Shown: positions 8,165-19,500, numbered from the stretch's first letter. The stretch: DNA of 55,506 nucleotides from UBA8752 sp049610565 (GCA_049610565.1 JBMYZR010000009.1:1-55506), one strand, 5' to 3'. Numbers and translations are program-made. The notes: a model not told the origin generated them from the letters alone.

Positions 8165-10170
8165 TGGGTGCAGGGGTTGCCGAAGTCGCCGAGGACGATC
8201 AAGAGGTCAGCGACAGCGATGAGGCCGTCCCCATTGAGGTCGGAGGGGCAGGCGCTGGGGCCCGACACGTCATCGGCGTAGAGGCAGTCGCCGTTGTCCT
8301 CGTTGAACATCGCGTGGTAGTTCAACGCCGCCGGGTCCATGCAGCCCGGGAAGAGGCAGGCGCCATTGTCCTGGTTGGCGATCACGTTGAAGTTGGAGGC
8401 GCCCGGGTAGGTGCAACCGAGGATGGCATTGGGGTTGGGCTGGACCAACAAGTCCAGCGTCGCGGTGAAGGTCCCGATGGAAAAGGGCGAGTTGAAGATG
8501 GAAATGCTCATCTCGCCCGCCACCTGAAGCTGGTGTTCCCCTTCCTCCAAAGCATACCCGGACAGGCTCATGCAGGCCTGCTCTCCTCCCGACAAGGACG
8601 ACTCGCTCAATTCAGCGGACATGCCTTCCGGCAGCCCGGAGATGGAGTCGATGTCAAAGGAGTGCACCCCGTACTCCACCCCACTGCCGGGGTCGGTGAT
8701 GGTGTTGGGCACGTTGAGCACCCAATCGGTCACCAACACATCCTCCGAGGCATCGTACCAATCGAGCTCGCCGAAATAGGAGGTCGAAAACGACGGGTGA
8801 ATGCCGAACGGGACGAGTTCCGCCCAGAAGTCTTGGCCAATCTCGAGGCAGCCCACCGTCGCGATGCACGATCCGTCGTCGAATTGGGCGTCGGGGTCGT
8901 AGTTGGCTGCGGACGGATCCGTGCAGCCGAAGGTGCCGTCTCCGGTGAAGTTCTCAGCGGCATTGAAGCTTTCTCCAAGAACGGAAAAATTGCTCATGCC
9001 GTCGTAATCGAGAATGAGGGCAGCGACCGGATCACCGGCCTCGTAGGGGAACTGGTGGACAGAGCGGACGATGCAGTAGCCATCCTGATTGCCCCATTGG
9101 CTTCCGAACAACCCATCGCCGTACTCGTCCGTCAAGGTGAACCGGTAGCACCCGTCTGCCGGCACCTCGACCTCCCACGTGTAGGTGGTCGTGTTGGACA
9201 ACGACCCGGTGGCCAGCGATTCAATGACATTGCCCGCATTGTCCTCGACGGTCCATCCGGTTTCCGCGCCCCACCCATCGGTCAGGATCTCGATGTGGAG
9301 GAGGCGGGTGGTCGGAACACCCGCGTCGAATTCGACCTCCACCGCATCGTTGGTGGGGTCCATGTCTCCGCTGGTCACCCTCAGTTCATAGGTCGCATCC
9401 CCGCTGAACGCATAGGGCGGCAAGGTTACCACCTCGATGCCATAGGTATCGAGGCTGCCCGTCCAGTTGGTGAACCCCACCTGGACGCCGTTGACGAACA
9501 TGCCGATGGTGGCGGAAGTCAAGGTGTTCAAGCCCAGGTTCATCATCTGGACAGCAATCTCCGTGTCAAGACCAATGCAACCGGCCCCCTCCCCCACGAA
9601 GTCCAGCAGGGTGACGTCATTGGCGAGCGTGGCCGCCGCGCAATCGTTGCCAAACAGAATCTCCGCGTGTCCAGCTGCATCAAGCTGGCCGCTCTCCTGC
9701 ACCTGCCGGTTGGGGCAGATGGTGTAAATGGTCGGGTAGTAGGCCCCTTCGTAATCGTCAAAGATGCTGCCCCCGTTGTCGATGATCGGGTAATCAATCA
9801 AGTCCACCCAGTTTCCTGTGGTGGCCGTGCCCGTGCCTTCGAGGTCAGCTTGGGTGGTCGTGTCGTCTCCTTCGATGAAGAACACGAAGACCTCGTCGGT
9901 TCCGTTGGGCCCGTAGGTCTCCCAAACCTCCTCCAAAGCGCCCGAGTTGTGGTAGTTCCAGCACGGCCCGCACCATGTGGCAGAAAAGTCCACGATGACC
10001 TTTTTGCCTTCGTCGAGCAGGCTGTACAGGTTGTGTTCGACGCCGTTGATGTCGGTGGCGGTGAAATCGGGTGCGATGCTGCCGTCGGGCAATTGGGCCT
10101 GGGCGACCAGGGTCGTCATGAGCAGCAAGAGCAGGCCGGCCAAGCGAGAGAGAATGGAAGATGGGGTCAT
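8161..10170 (-). CDS. Secreted thioredoxin-fold protein with shared C-terminal module
   Basis: 669 residues; signal peptide MTPSSILSRLAGLLLLLMTT, cleavage near AQAQ. Residues about 33-190 form a redoxin/TlpA-like thioredoxin domain with an intact WCGPC motif (C67, C70) and a YPTIY segment where the cis-proline loop is expected. It is therefore a probable extracytoplasmic disulfide or thiol redox protein. The middle has an FxN/CARDB-like beta region, then FGCTDPSAANYDPDAQFDDGSC. From about 433 the shared module follows: GCLEIGQDFWAEL, Ig-like segment, two DDG cysteine repeats, and a dockerin-like half (DLNGDGLIAVADLLIVL) ending NPCTQ. ATG overlaps the upstream stop (ATGA), and its own stop overlaps the downstream ATG. 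The substrate is unknown; cysteine-rich products of the same operon are plausible clients, which is inference. Confidence 0.87.
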   Translation of the reverse strand: MTPSSILSRLAGLLLLLMTTLVAQAQLPDGSIAPDFTATDINGVEHNLYSLLDEGKKVIVDFSATWCGPCWNYHNSGALEEVWETYGPNGTDEVFVFFIEGDDTTTQADLEGTGTATTGNWVDLIDYPIIDNGGSIFDDYEGAYYPTIYTICPNRQVQESGQLDAAGHAEILFGNDCAAATLANDVTLLDFVGEGAGCIGLDTEIAVQMMNLGLNTLTSATIGMFVNGVQVGFTNWTGSLDTYGIEVVTLPPYAFSGDATYELRVTSGDMDPTNDAVEVEFDAGVPTTRLLHIEILTDGWGAETGWTVEDNAGNVIESLATGSLSNTTTYTWEVEVPADGCYRFTLTDEYGDGLFGSQWGNQDGYCIVRSVHQFPYEAGDPVAALILDYDGMSNFSVLGESFNAAENFTGDGTFGCTDPSAANYDPDAQFDDGSCIATVGCLEIGQDFWAELVPFGIHPSFSTSYFGELDWYDASEDVLVTDWVLNVPNTITDPGSGVEYGVHSFDIDSISGLPEGMSAELSESSLSGGEQACMSLSGYALEEGEHQLQVAGEMSISIFNSPFSIGTFTATLDLLVQPNPNAILGCTYPGASNFNVIANQDNGACLFPGCMDPAALNYHAMFNEDNGDCLYADDVSGPSACPSDLNGDGLIAVADLLIVLGDFGNPCTQ

Positions 10171-13100
10171 GGTGTACAGAATGCGTCGAATTCGCCGAGC
10201 AGAATGAGCAGGTCGGAGACGCCGACGAGGTCGTCCCCGTTGAGGTCAGCCGGACAATTGGGGCCGCTGACATCGTCCGGATACAGACAACTGCCATCGT
10301 CCTGGTTGAACGCTGGAGAATGGTTGATGGCGTCCGGGTCCATGCAGCCGGCGAGAATGCAGGAACCGTCGTCGAGGGTGGCGATGGGCGAGAAATTGCC
10401 CGCACCGAAGTACACGCACCCCGGAATGGGGTTCGGATTCTCGAGGACGGTGATGTCGAGGGGGACGGTGTAGTCCTCAATGGCGAAGGGGCTGCCGAAG
10501 ATGGACACGACGAGCGTGCCGGTGAGCGTCAGCGTGTAGGTGCCCGTCTCCGTCGGGAGTCCGTTCAGGACAATGCAGGACTGCGTGCCTCCGGGCACAG
10601 ACACCGCCGCCGCAGAGTCTCCACTCCACGTGCCGGGCGGCCACCCCGCCCATGCGATGGCGTCGAAGCTGAGCGCCTGGAACAGCGGCCCTGTTCCGTC
10701 GCTGACCAGGGGCGGCAGATTGAACGCCACCTCCCATGTGGAATCGACCCCGAAGACCGCTTCAAGGGAACCCGGATGGAACCCGATGGCAAGGTCAGCC
10801 CAGCCCTCATCCCCGATCTCGGCACACCCGACCGGCGGATAGCTGCAGCTGCCGTCATCGAGGTTGGCGTCGGGATTGAAATTCTCTGCTTCCGGGTCCG
10901 TGCACCCCGGCCAGACGCAGGGCTCGCATTGGCCGGCACAGTGCACCAGGCCCGTCGGCTGATGCACATAGCGAATCGTGTCTCCCTCCGACAGCGCGCC
11001 GAGGTCGGCCGGCAGAAAGTGACGGGCACGGTCCCCAAACCCGCAGGTCGACGACACCAGCTCCGGCTCAAGGACAGGAAAACCTGATGCTTCATTGAGG
11101 GCGAGCACATCGAAACCGAATCCGGCCTCGGCGTCCTGCACGGCCAATTCGAGATGGAGCTTGTGGAATCCGTCTGCCGGATCGAGTTCCATCACATGGG
11201 GCGTGGTCTCAGAGGCTTCGCTGAATTGCAACGCCCAACCAAAGATGAAGCCGTTGTCCGACCCCCAGCTGTCGCAGACCTCAAATGTCCATGCACCGTT
11301 GAGAGGGCACCCTTCGAGGAGCGACCAAGGCTGGGCGGACTCGTAGTCGCCTGGCGGCAGGGTTCCCCCGGCATTGTCCGCCCACGTCCCGTTGGTGGCC
11401 GTCGAAGACCACGAATAATCGAACCCGTCACCGGGCACGTTGGGCGTGGCGTCATTGTCCACGGGAACCCCCAGGAAGGTTCCCCCTCCCCCCTGCTGAT
11501 GCAGCCCCATGGATGAGCCGTCCGGACAGATCATGGTGATGGTCAGATCGCCCATGAAGCTGTGCTCCATGTTGACGGCGATGGCATCGAGGGACAAGTC
11601 ACCTCCGACGATGGCCCCTTCCGGATACCCGGATACGTTGACCCCCTGAGAGAAACACTGGCTCTGATCATCGGGAATGAACAAGCCGCCATTCGAAGCA
11701 AAGACGCTCTGCCCGAACCCCGTGCCCCCCTGCTCCGCGCCGGGCCAGTCTCCCTCCACGTACAGTGCGCTGTACCCCTGGGTGTCCATCCACGACTCTG
11801 CCTCGAGGGCCAATTCAACGGTGACGGTGGGCACCGGCGGTGGGGACTCGCACTCCGCCTCACACGTGTTGTAGCAGTACTCGACCACGAGGGGGTCGAG
11901 CCCGACGGTCAAGGGGCGATTGCCATTGACCGTGCACTCTGCTGGAGGGTATTCATTGTCAATGTTCCCTTCGCCATCTCCTCCCCAATTGTCGCCGTTG
12001 ATGAATTTGAATTCATAGTCACCGGGGAAGAGGTCAAAGGTGCCCTCGTAGACCAGGTCGCCGTCGGGATCGAGCAGCTCGCTCGTCCCCGGAGTCCACC
12101 CCTGGAAACTGCCGGCCACAAACACGCCGTTGGGCGACACTTCGTCTTCCAGCCCCATGTCCACACGAAAGGTGACCGGCGTTTCCACCGGTGCAATGGT
12201 CAATGGCCACTCTGAAAAGGTGAAAGGCGTGGCCAATGGAAATCCAAAGACGGTGGCCCACACGTTGACCTCGAGCAGCAGCAGGAACTCCCCCGGCACC
12301 TGCGGAATCCCCGACAAGGCGAGGCACGCTTCTTCCCCACCGAGGAAGGCACAATCGGGCACGGGCTCCACCTCCATCTGGGCACAATCGAGGGACAATC
12401 CGACCGTCTCGAGCGAGAGGGTGTCTCCCGTGGCGACGTCCACAAGGGAGACTGCGCTGACGAGCACGGAGTCAATCGGCGCGTTCAACGGGGTATCGGG
12501 AATGATGTCCGTGGCGAATGAGGGCCAACGGATGTGCAACGCGTCCCCGTACGCGGCGCCGACCTGCGCCGCCTCCAACTGGGTGGTGACGCCATCGGGC
12601 TCATATCCAAACGACACATCGCCGAGATCGGGAAACGGATCGCAGGACGCCAGCGCACCACAATTGGTACCGGTCGCCGTGAAACTCCCCCCCTCGAGGA
12701 ACACCACACTGTCGAAGGCGGTGTCCCCGGCATCCGCGATGGCGATCTTGATGTGGTGCGTCTCGCCGCATTGCACGGGTGCAGAGGCCGTCAACACCAC
12801 CGTCATGCCGTCCATCTGCACGGAATTCGGGTCCGCATTGTTCTCATTGTCCACGAAATGGGCGGCGTTCAAATTCCAATTCGGGCTGACCTGAATGCAA
12901 TTGCTTGCCGTGCCCGAAAATCCGACTTGACCATTGTTGACCGTGTTGATGGTCACGGGCAGGGTCTGTGCAGGGTCAAGGGCATCCGGAATCACCGCCA
13001 GGTTGACGGCATTGTTGGCATACGGACCGAGGATGCCGGGGCCGGACAGGAAGAACCCGAAGGCATCGTTGACCGAGCCACACACGTACTCGTTGTATTC

Positions 13101-13526
13101 CTCCGACCCGAAGACATACCGGAATTCGAGCCAGTCCCGGGTGGGGACGAAATCGAATTCAAGGATGGCCGCATCGTTGGTGCTGAAGGTGGAAAGGGTC
13201 GACAGGTCGACATCTCCGCTGCCGAAATTCCCACCGCCCAGGCCTGCACCGCCCTGGTCATTCGGCCCGATGGCGACCTCGACATCCCCCGAGGCCAAGA
13301 TGATGCCACTGCCGATGCCGACGTTGCTGGCGGCCGAATTGAAGCTTCCAATCTGGCTGAGATTTCCTGAGAAGGTGATGTTGCTTACCTCCACATTCTG
13401 CCCCTTGAAGTGCTCGATCAGCGCTTCTTCGGGGGTGACGGACGCATCGGTGACCAACTGGGCCCCGGACGCACAGGGAATCAGGACCAACCCGACAAGG
13501 GACAACAAGCGGAACAAGATCTTCAT
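10167..13526 (-). CDS. Secreted choice-of-anchor L / P-domain protein with shared C-terminal module
   Basis: 1119 residues; signal peptide MKILFRLLSLVGLVLIPCAS, cleavage near GAQ. Residues 23 to about 295 match the choice-of-anchor L domain (GIILASGDVEVAIGPN, LEFDFVPTRDWLEFRYVFGS, NDAFGFFLSGPG). An Ig-like segment follows, then at about 450-555 a starch-binding-like (CBM20/48-type) domain (VTFRVDMG, VFVAGSFQGWTPG, YEFKFINGDNWGG). About 590-780 form a proprotein-convertase P-domain-like beta region (SFMGDLTITMICPDGS, NGAWTFEVCDSWGSDNG). From about 899 comes the shared module, ending with a dockerin-like half (DLNGDDLVGVSDLLILL). No enzyme motif is visible. The starch-binding-like region shares a 171-bp near-identical DNA tract with the upstream gene. 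ATGA overlaps at both ends. Confidence 0.87.
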   Translation of the reverse strand: MKILFRLLSLVGLVLIPCASGAQLVTDASVTPEEALIEHFKGQNVEVSNITFSGNLSQIGSFNSAASNVGIGSGIILASGDVEVAIGPNDQGGAGLGGGNFGSGDVDLSTLSTFSTNDAAILEFDFVPTRDWLEFRYVFGSEEYNEYVCGSVNDAFGFFLSGPGILGPYANNAVNLAVIPDALDPAQTLPVTINTVNNGQVGFSGTASNCIQVSPNWNLNAAHFVDNENNADPNSVQMDGMTVVLTASAPVQCGETHHIKIAIADAGDTAFDSVVFLEGGSFTATGTNCGALASCDPFPDLGDVSFGYEPDGVTTQLEAAQVGAAYGDALHIRWPSFATDIIPDTPLNAPIDSVLVSAVSLVDVATGDTLSLETVGLSLDCAQMEVEPVPDCAFLGGEEACLALSGIPQVPGEFLLLLEVNVWATVFGFPLATPFTFSEWPLTIAPVETPVTFRVDMGLEDEVSPNGVFVAGSFQGWTPGTSELLDPDGDLVYEGTFDLFPGDYEFKFINGDNWGGDGEGNIDNEYPPAECTVNGNRPLTVGLDPLVVEYCYNTCEAECESPPPVPTVTVELALEAESWMDTQGYSALYVEGDWPGAEQGGTGFGQSVFASNGGLFIPDDQSQCFSQGVNVSGYPEGAIVGGDLSLDAIAVNMEHSFMGDLTITMICPDGSSMGLHQQGGGGTFLGVPVDNDATPNVPGDGFDYSWSSTATNGTWADNAGGTLPPGDYESAQPWSLLEGCPLNGAWTFEVCDSWGSDNGFIFGWALQFSEASETTPHVMELDPADGFHKLHLELAVQDAEAGFGFDVLALNEASGFPVLEPELVSSTCGFGDRARHFLPADLGALSEGDTIRYVHQPTGLVHCAGQCEPCVWPGCTDPEAENFNPDANLDDGSCSYPPVGCAEIGDEGWADLAIGFHPGSLEAVFGVDSTWEVAFNLPPLVSDGTGPLFQALSFDAIAWAGWPPGTWSGDSAAAVSVPGGTQSCIVLNGLPTETGTYTLTLTGTLVVSIFGSPFAIEDYTVPLDITVLENPNPIPGCVYFGAGNFSPIATLDDGSCILAGCMDPDAINHSPAFNQDDGSCLYPDDVSGPNCPADLNGDDLVGVSDLLILLGEFDAFCTP
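11972..12142 (-). repeat. 171-bp near-identical tract, copy 1
   Basis: Matches 15490-15660 with two visible mismatches in 171 bases, far closer than the flanking sequence of the same domains. Encodes VSPNGVFVAGSFQGW through EFKFINGDNWGGDG in the starch-binding-like domain. Confidence 0.93.
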
Positions 13527-16501
13527 GGTGTGCAGGTCAAGCCGAATTCTCCGAGGAGGATCAACAGGTCGGCGACGCCGATGAGCGCGTCATTGTTGAC
13601 GTCTGCGGGACAGGCATTCCCACTGCCTCCGCCTCCGCCGTACAGGCAGCTTCCGTCGTCCTCATTGAAGATGGGGTGGTAATTGTCCGCTTCTGCGTCC
13701 ATGCAACCCGAGATGACACACCCTCCGTCGTCCACGGTGGCAAACGGCACATAGTTGGCCGCCCCGGAATACGTGCACCCGGGTATGGGGTTGGGGTTGG
13801 GCGCCACGACCACCGTCTGGGTGAACAGGACATCCCCCACCGGAAACGGCTGTCCGAACAGGCTCAACACGACATCGCATGTGTATTCCACTTCGAACAA
13901 TCCGGTCTCCAGCGGCACACCGTTCACGGCCATGCACGCTTGACTGCCTCCGTCGAACGGGCTGCTGGGCAGCATGAGGTCAATTCCCTCTGGCAGACCT
14001 TCTGCGCTGACCGGGGTGGCTTCCAACACGGCAAACGTGGACCCCGAAGCCGGCTCCACCAAGGTCGGCGGAACATTCAACACCCACTCACTCCCGGCAT
14101 CCACGCCAAAGACCATCTCCACTTGAACAGGATGAACGGACAGGTCCAACTCGGCCCACTCTTCAGCCCCGATGGCCTCGCAGTCCGGCGTGAAATAGGA
14201 ACAACTCCCATCGTCGACATCGGCTGTGGGATCATAATTGTCCGCTGCAGGGTCGGTGCACCCGATGTAAATGCAATCGCCTCCCAGGTCGAACAGGGCA
14301 TCCGGATCGTAATTCGCCGCCGCTTCGTCGAGACAACCAAACGTGGCCACAGGGTCCAGCACAATGTCATCCACGAGGTAGTGCCCGTTGGACACCCCAT
14401 CCCCGAAGGCAAAGAAATTGACGCTTCCCCAGACGTCCCCTGAAAAGGACACCCACCCCGTCGTCAGGTCATCACTGAGGTCGAGCTTCATCTGTCCCTG
14501 ATCGAGGGAGACGGTCAGGGTCACGTTGAACCACTCCTCCAGGGAAGACAGCGTGCCCGAGGCTGTCCCCCACGCACCATCGACCGCTACACCCCCGGCA
14601 GGATCGATGGTACAATTGAGCGCCCAACTGCTCGCATCCGCTCCGGCCGGGATCGAGCCTTGCACGTTGAAATAGGCCGAGGACAGGACCTTCATTTCCC
14701 AGGACATGCGCCAACTGCCCTCGCTCTTGCCGAGGTTCAGCAACACATCCGTCGGTCCTCCGACCCCTGCGTCCGTGGATTCGAGGTTCAAACTGTGGTT
14801 GCCGGATGCCGCGTCCACATCGGTCACCAGGGCATCCATGTCGGTTCCCTCCTGCCCCGATATCCACGTGGACCAATGCGCACTGCTGAGTGCAATGGGC
14901 GTGCCCGGGGGATGGCACTCAAACGTTTGCTGGACGAAGTCGGGGCCTTCCACACATCCGCACGCCGAACAGGGCACACAATCCGCTGACGTCGAGCACG
15001 CGCCGAAGCACACGGCCGGCAGGACCTCATCCATGCCCGATCGTTGGTGAATCCGTTGCTGGACACCAAAGGGATTCACCACACCACATCCGGCCGAAAC
15101 AAAGTCTCCCACCTCCCACACTGAATCATCGGGAGAGCCCCCTGGATACGGGTCTCCGTTGCAGAAGAGATAGCGGACATAGGCGGACCCGCTCAGCTCG
15201 ACGTCCACTTCGTAAATGCCATCTCCATCCCAGTCGGCCATTTGGATGGCCCCTGCCTGCCACGACGGGGAGGTGAAGTCGCCCATCACCCAAACACCCG
15301 ATGCAGAGACCAATTGGTTGTTCATGTCGACCCTGAAGCCCACCATGGCCGGATTCGGGTCCGGCACGCATTCCGCGTTGCATTGGTCGTAGCAGTATTC
15401 GACGAGGACAGGCTCGGATCCAACAACCAATGGACGATTGCCATTCACGGTGCAGTCGCTCGGGGGGTTCTCGTTGTCGACGTTGCCATCGCCATCTCCT
15501 CCCCAATTGTCGCCATTGATGAACTTGAATTCATAGTCACCGGGGAAGAGGTCAAAGGTGCCCTCGTAGACCAGGTCGCCGTCGGGATCGAGCAGCTCGC
15601 TCGTCCCCGGAGTCCACCCCTGGAAACTGCCGGCCACAAACACGCCGTTGGGCGACACTTGCGCCTGGGTGCCCATGTCGACCCTGAACGTCACCGGGGT
15701 GGGTTCCAAACAGCCCGTGCACTGATTGTAGCAATACGGCTGGCCCGCCGAGTATTCATAGACCACATCGGCCCCGGAAAGCGGGATGAACCGGTTCCCA
15801 TAAATGGAGCATTCCCCATCCGGGTTCTCATCAAACCCCCACGCATTGCCGTTGAGGAATTTGAACTGCACCGTGTCCACCGGATCCAGCAACGCCCCGT
15901 CAATCTGGGCGACATAGGAATAGATGAGGTCTCCATCCGCGTCTTCCATTTCGATGAAATTGCTTCCATCCCACCCATTGAAGTTGCCGTTCATGTGCAC
16001 GCCCACCGGATTGATGGCCGGCTCATTGGCCATGTCCACTTGAAACAACACGGTCGTCACTCCGCATGCAGCACACCGCCCGAAGCACACCACATCGAGA
16101 ACCGTGGTCTCGGAGAGGTCCACAGAACGGTTGCCATTGGAGGCACAGGCTGCGGGGATCACCTCATCTGACCCCCAAGCATTGCCATTGATGAACTTGT
16201 ACTCGATGGGGCCCAACGATTCCGATACGTCGACGGTGACCTCATACACGCCGTCCATGTCCTCATCGTGCATTATGGTCGCGGCAGGATCCCAGCCCTG
16301 AACGTTGCCTGCGAGGTGCACGCCGGACGCAGACACGGTTTCATTGCTCATGTCCACCCGAAAGGTGACCTCGAACGTCTGGGCCTGTGCGTCACCCGGC
16401 AAGCCGATGAACGCAAGGAGGACCATCACCACGAGAACAGCTGAAGTGGGCTGAATGCCGAAAGGAGGAAGGGAAGTGGGTCTGAGCATGGTGTGGGGCA
16501 T
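13523..16501 (-). CDS. Secreted protein with four starch-binding-like domains and shared C-terminal module
   Basis: I chose ATG 16501; ATG 16489 (four codons in) is equally possible, and the frame upstream runs into the neighbouring gene's coding sequence. 992 residues with a signal peptide ending near residue 40 (VVMVLLAFIGLPGDAQAQ). Four starch-binding-like domains begin near residues 43, 145, 270 and 385, each with V(T/L/G)F(R/Q)VDM, GVxxxGxFxGW and a YxFxNG strand, plus CxxxC pairs between them. About 530-715 form a laminin-G/jelly-roll-like beta domain (WRMSWEMKV, FFAFGDGVSNGHYLVDDI). Two DDG cysteine repeats follow, and from about 770 the shared module ends in a dockerin-like half (DVNNDALIGVADLLILL). 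Probably a surface carbohydrate-binding protein, by family only. The stop overlaps the next ATG (ATGA); the start is 14 bases after the upstream stop. Confidence 0.85.
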   Translation of the reverse strand: MPHTMLRPTSLPPFGIQPTSAVLVVMVLLAFIGLPGDAQAQTFEVTFRVDMSNETVSASGVHLAGNVQGWDPAATIMHDEDMDGVYEVTVDVSESLGPIEYKFINGNAWGSDEVIPAACASNGNRSVDLSETTVLDVVCFGRCAACGVTTVLFQVDMANEPAINPVGVHMNGNFNGWDGSNFIEMEDADGDLIYSYVAQIDGALLDPVDTVQFKFLNGNAWGFDENPDGECSIYGNRFIPLSGADVVYEYSAGQPYCYNQCTGCLEPTPVTFRVDMGTQAQVSPNGVFVAGSFQGWTPGTSELLDPDGDLVYEGTFDLFPGDYEFKFINGDNWGGDGDGNVDNENPPSDCTVNGNRPLVVGSEPVLVEYCYDQCNAECVPDPNPAMVGFRVDMNNQLVSASGVWVMGDFTSPSWQAGAIQMADWDGDGIYEVDVELSGSAYVRYLFCNGDPYPGGSPDDSVWEVGDFVSAGCGVVNPFGVQQRIHQRSGMDEVLPAVCFGACSTSADCVPCSACGCVEGPDFVQQTFECHPPGTPIALSSAHWSTWISGQEGTDMDALVTDVDAASGNHSLNLESTDAGVGGPTDVLLNLGKSEGSWRMSWEMKVLSSAYFNVQGSIPAGADASSWALNCTIDPAGGVAVDGAWGTASGTLSSLEEWFNVTLTVSLDQGQMKLDLSDDLTTGWVSFSGDVWGSVNFFAFGDGVSNGHYLVDDIVLDPVATFGCLDEAAANYDPDALFDLGGDCIYIGCTDPAADNYDPTADVDDGSCSYFTPDCEAIGAEEWAELDLSVHPVQVEMVFGVDAGSEWVLNVPPTLVEPASGSTFAVLEATPVSAEGLPEGIDLMLPSSPFDGGSQACMAVNGVPLETGLFEVEYTCDVVLSLFGQPFPVGDVLFTQTVVVAPNPNPIPGCTYSGAANYVPFATVDDGGCVISGCMDAEADNYHPIFNEDDGSCLYGGGGGSGNACPADVNNDALIGVADLLILLGEFGLTCTP
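15490..15660 (-). repeat. 171-bp near-identical tract, copy 2
   Basis: Partner of 11972-12142 with the same orientation and frame, 3518 bases away. The coded peptide segment is the same in the two proteins, whereas residues on either side differ. Confidence 0.93.
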
Positions 16502-16515
16502 GAGACGATCGACAA

Positions 16516-19500
16516 TCAGGGGGTACAGGGAACGCCGAATTCTCCGAGGAGGATCAACAAGTCGCCAACGCCGACGAGGTCGTCTCCGTTGAGGTCGGAC
16601 GGGCATTGGCTTCCGCCAAGGTCATCGGCAAAGACGCACGTGCCGTCGTCCAGGGTGAAGACCGGGTGGTAATTGACCGCTGCTGCGTCCATGCATCCGG
16701 GGATGATGCATCCGCCCACGTCGACCGTGGCCAGCGGCGAATAGTTTGTCGCGCCCACGTACATGCAGCCTTCGATCGGGTTGGGGTTGGGCTCGATGAC
16801 CACCGTGTGGAGCAAGGTGAATTCTCCGGCAAGGAATGGACTGCCGAAGACGGAGATGTAGAGGTCACCGACCACTTCAACCTCAAACAGTCCGGCCGAC
16901 ATGGGGGTGCCCACCAGATCGAGACAGGCCTGCTGGTTGCCTTCCATCGTGCCGGGCAGGGTCGGCAAAGTGATGCCCGGTACGTCGTCGCCCCCATAGC
17001 CGGACGGCACGAACGAATGGACAGCGTACACGGTCCCGGTTCCATCCTCCACGATGGACGATGGCACATGCAAGGCGACGGAGGCGTCCATCGGAATGCC
17101 GGCCATGCCCATCGACTGCGCGGGATACAGGTCGAGCGGCTGGCCATCGAAGGCACCGCTGCCGATGTCCGGACACCCCAGATCGAAGACGCAGGACCCA
17201 TCGTCAATGACCGCAACCGGGTCATAATTGACAGCCTCCGGGTCGGTGCAGCCGGACACGGGATACGTGCAGGTTCCGTCATCCAGCGTGGCAAAGGGGT
17301 CGTAGTTGGTCGCTTCAGGATCCGTGCAGCCCTCAATCGGTTCGGGCACACAGGTGATCAACCGGATGGCCGGCGTGCTGGACTGTCCTGCAAACCACAC
17401 GAATTCTCCGCTTCCCGATTGCAGGTAGACGATGGTGCTCTCGTCGAAGTCGCTGTCGGCATTGGCCAGCACCTCCAACGACTCCTCCCATTCAAATTCC
17501 GTGATGACCGCAGCAGCATAGAAACTGCTGGCGTTCACGGAAATCGGCTGCTCGAAATACAGCGCCGTGAATTCCGGTGCCTCGGGACTGCTTCCCCAAG
17601 CTGAATCCGTGACGAACTCAGCGAACGCGTAGGGACTGTCGGTCAAGCTGGTCGTCGGGTCCTGTTCGATCCACCGGATTTCAAACTCCAGCCCATGACC
17701 CAGCTCCGGTCCAAACGCCACCTCGATGCCGTACACATGCTGGCCCGCCTCTTCGAAGGTGAACCGGCTTCCATAACCGGTGGGATCGAAGAGGTCGGGG
17801 ATGTCGTCGTGAACCACCGGGGTCAGGACCTCATCCAAGGCGGCCGCGTCGTCGTGCCCGAACAGACAGTCCGTGAACCGGATGGACTGCTCGACGGGCA
17901 CGGCGTTGGGGTATTCGGGCGCCGTCAGGGTCGCCCGCACGGTGTACTCCCCCACTCCGTCCGGCACCCACCCCGTGGGAATGTCCAGCAAGGCGGTGTC
18001 CTCTGCAGGACACGTTGCACCATTGGCCTGGGCTACGGAGGTAAACGGTGCCGTCTGGGTCGAGTGGACCACCTGTCCGATGGAATCGAGGATGTCGATG
18101 TCGACCACCGCTCCGGGGAGGTCGATGTTGCCCGTGTTGCGGTGGTGCACCTGGGCGAGGAGTCCCCCATCCCCGTTGCTGACCACTTGGGAGAGGGGCA
18201 CCAAGGAATAGGCGAAATCGTTGACGACATCGCCCGTGAAGACATGCGCAATCTCCATGCCGATGGACACGGGATTCTCCCGGATGACGATGTCATCAAG
18301 GCCCCAGTAATAATGGCTGTACCCACTGCCGTAATCCGGGTGCTGCCGCCAGGCGAAGCGGATGGCCACGGCAGGCTCTCCAGCCGCAGCGCACCCGATG
18401 TCGACCGTCGTGTGGAGGGGATTGGCGGAGGCCGCATTGGCACTTTCCAGAAACTCGCCCTTGGCTTCAAACGACGTCCAGGTCGCCCCGCCATCGGACG
18501 ACACCTCGAGGAAGAAGGGGGCCAGAGGATAGCAGCAGTACCGGAAGTACTGGTCCCACTCGATCACCACGGACGTGACCCCCGAGAAATCGAGGGTCGG
18601 CAGGCTCAATGTGCCTTCGACGTCTTCCACGCCGCTGGTGATGGGCGTGTTGTAGTAATCGCCGTCGAAAATGACCCACCCGTTGTCCGCCGTGGCGGAC
18701 TCCAATGCCCCGATGTTCGTGCTGAATTCTCCTGCAGGCGGCTGAACGCCACTGGCCGAGCCGTCCGGATGGTATCCGTCGCCGTTCGGGTCCACCCACT
18801 GCCAGATGGTCGTGCTCGGGCTGGTGTCTTCGGCGACCAAGGGGCCCACACCGTTGTTGCCGGCAAACCCATTGGCGAAGTCCTCGTGGAACAGAATGCT
18901 GCCCTCGAGGTCGTCGCACACCCCGTTGCCATCGAGGTCCTGCAGGCATTGGCCATTGCAGTCCAACCACGGCTCTGCCGGATAGACGCAGGATCCATCG
19001 TCCGTTGTCGCCACCGGGCTGTAGTTGCACGCCGACGCCACGGTACAGCCGTAGATGGCCGTGGGCAAATCGGTGCAATCGCAAATGTGATAGCCCAAGT
19101 GATCGAAGACGTTGACCCCCAGCGAGTCCCAGACGGCGAGCACATTGAAGTCATCCACAGCATTGATGTCCCCCCCCGTCTCGTCGGGATGGCGCACGAG
19201 CGTCTGGTTCTGGGTCACTTCATCCCACCCTGCTGTGCCGGGATCCTCCCCGATGACGCCAAAGATGTCAATCGGGGTGTTGGTGGAGATCTTGCGGAGG
19301 ACCAAGGCATCGTTGCCGTTGTAGTACATCGTGTTGTTGACCTCGTACACCGGGCACAACCAATGATCGGCGGCTGCGGCGAGTTCAGGCCACACCGGCG
19401 CTTCGAAATCCACTCCATCCGGGTCCTGTTTGTCGATGACATACACGAGCACGTCCCCGGGCATGACGGTCCCCATCAAGGTGATCTTCTGGTTGTCCTG

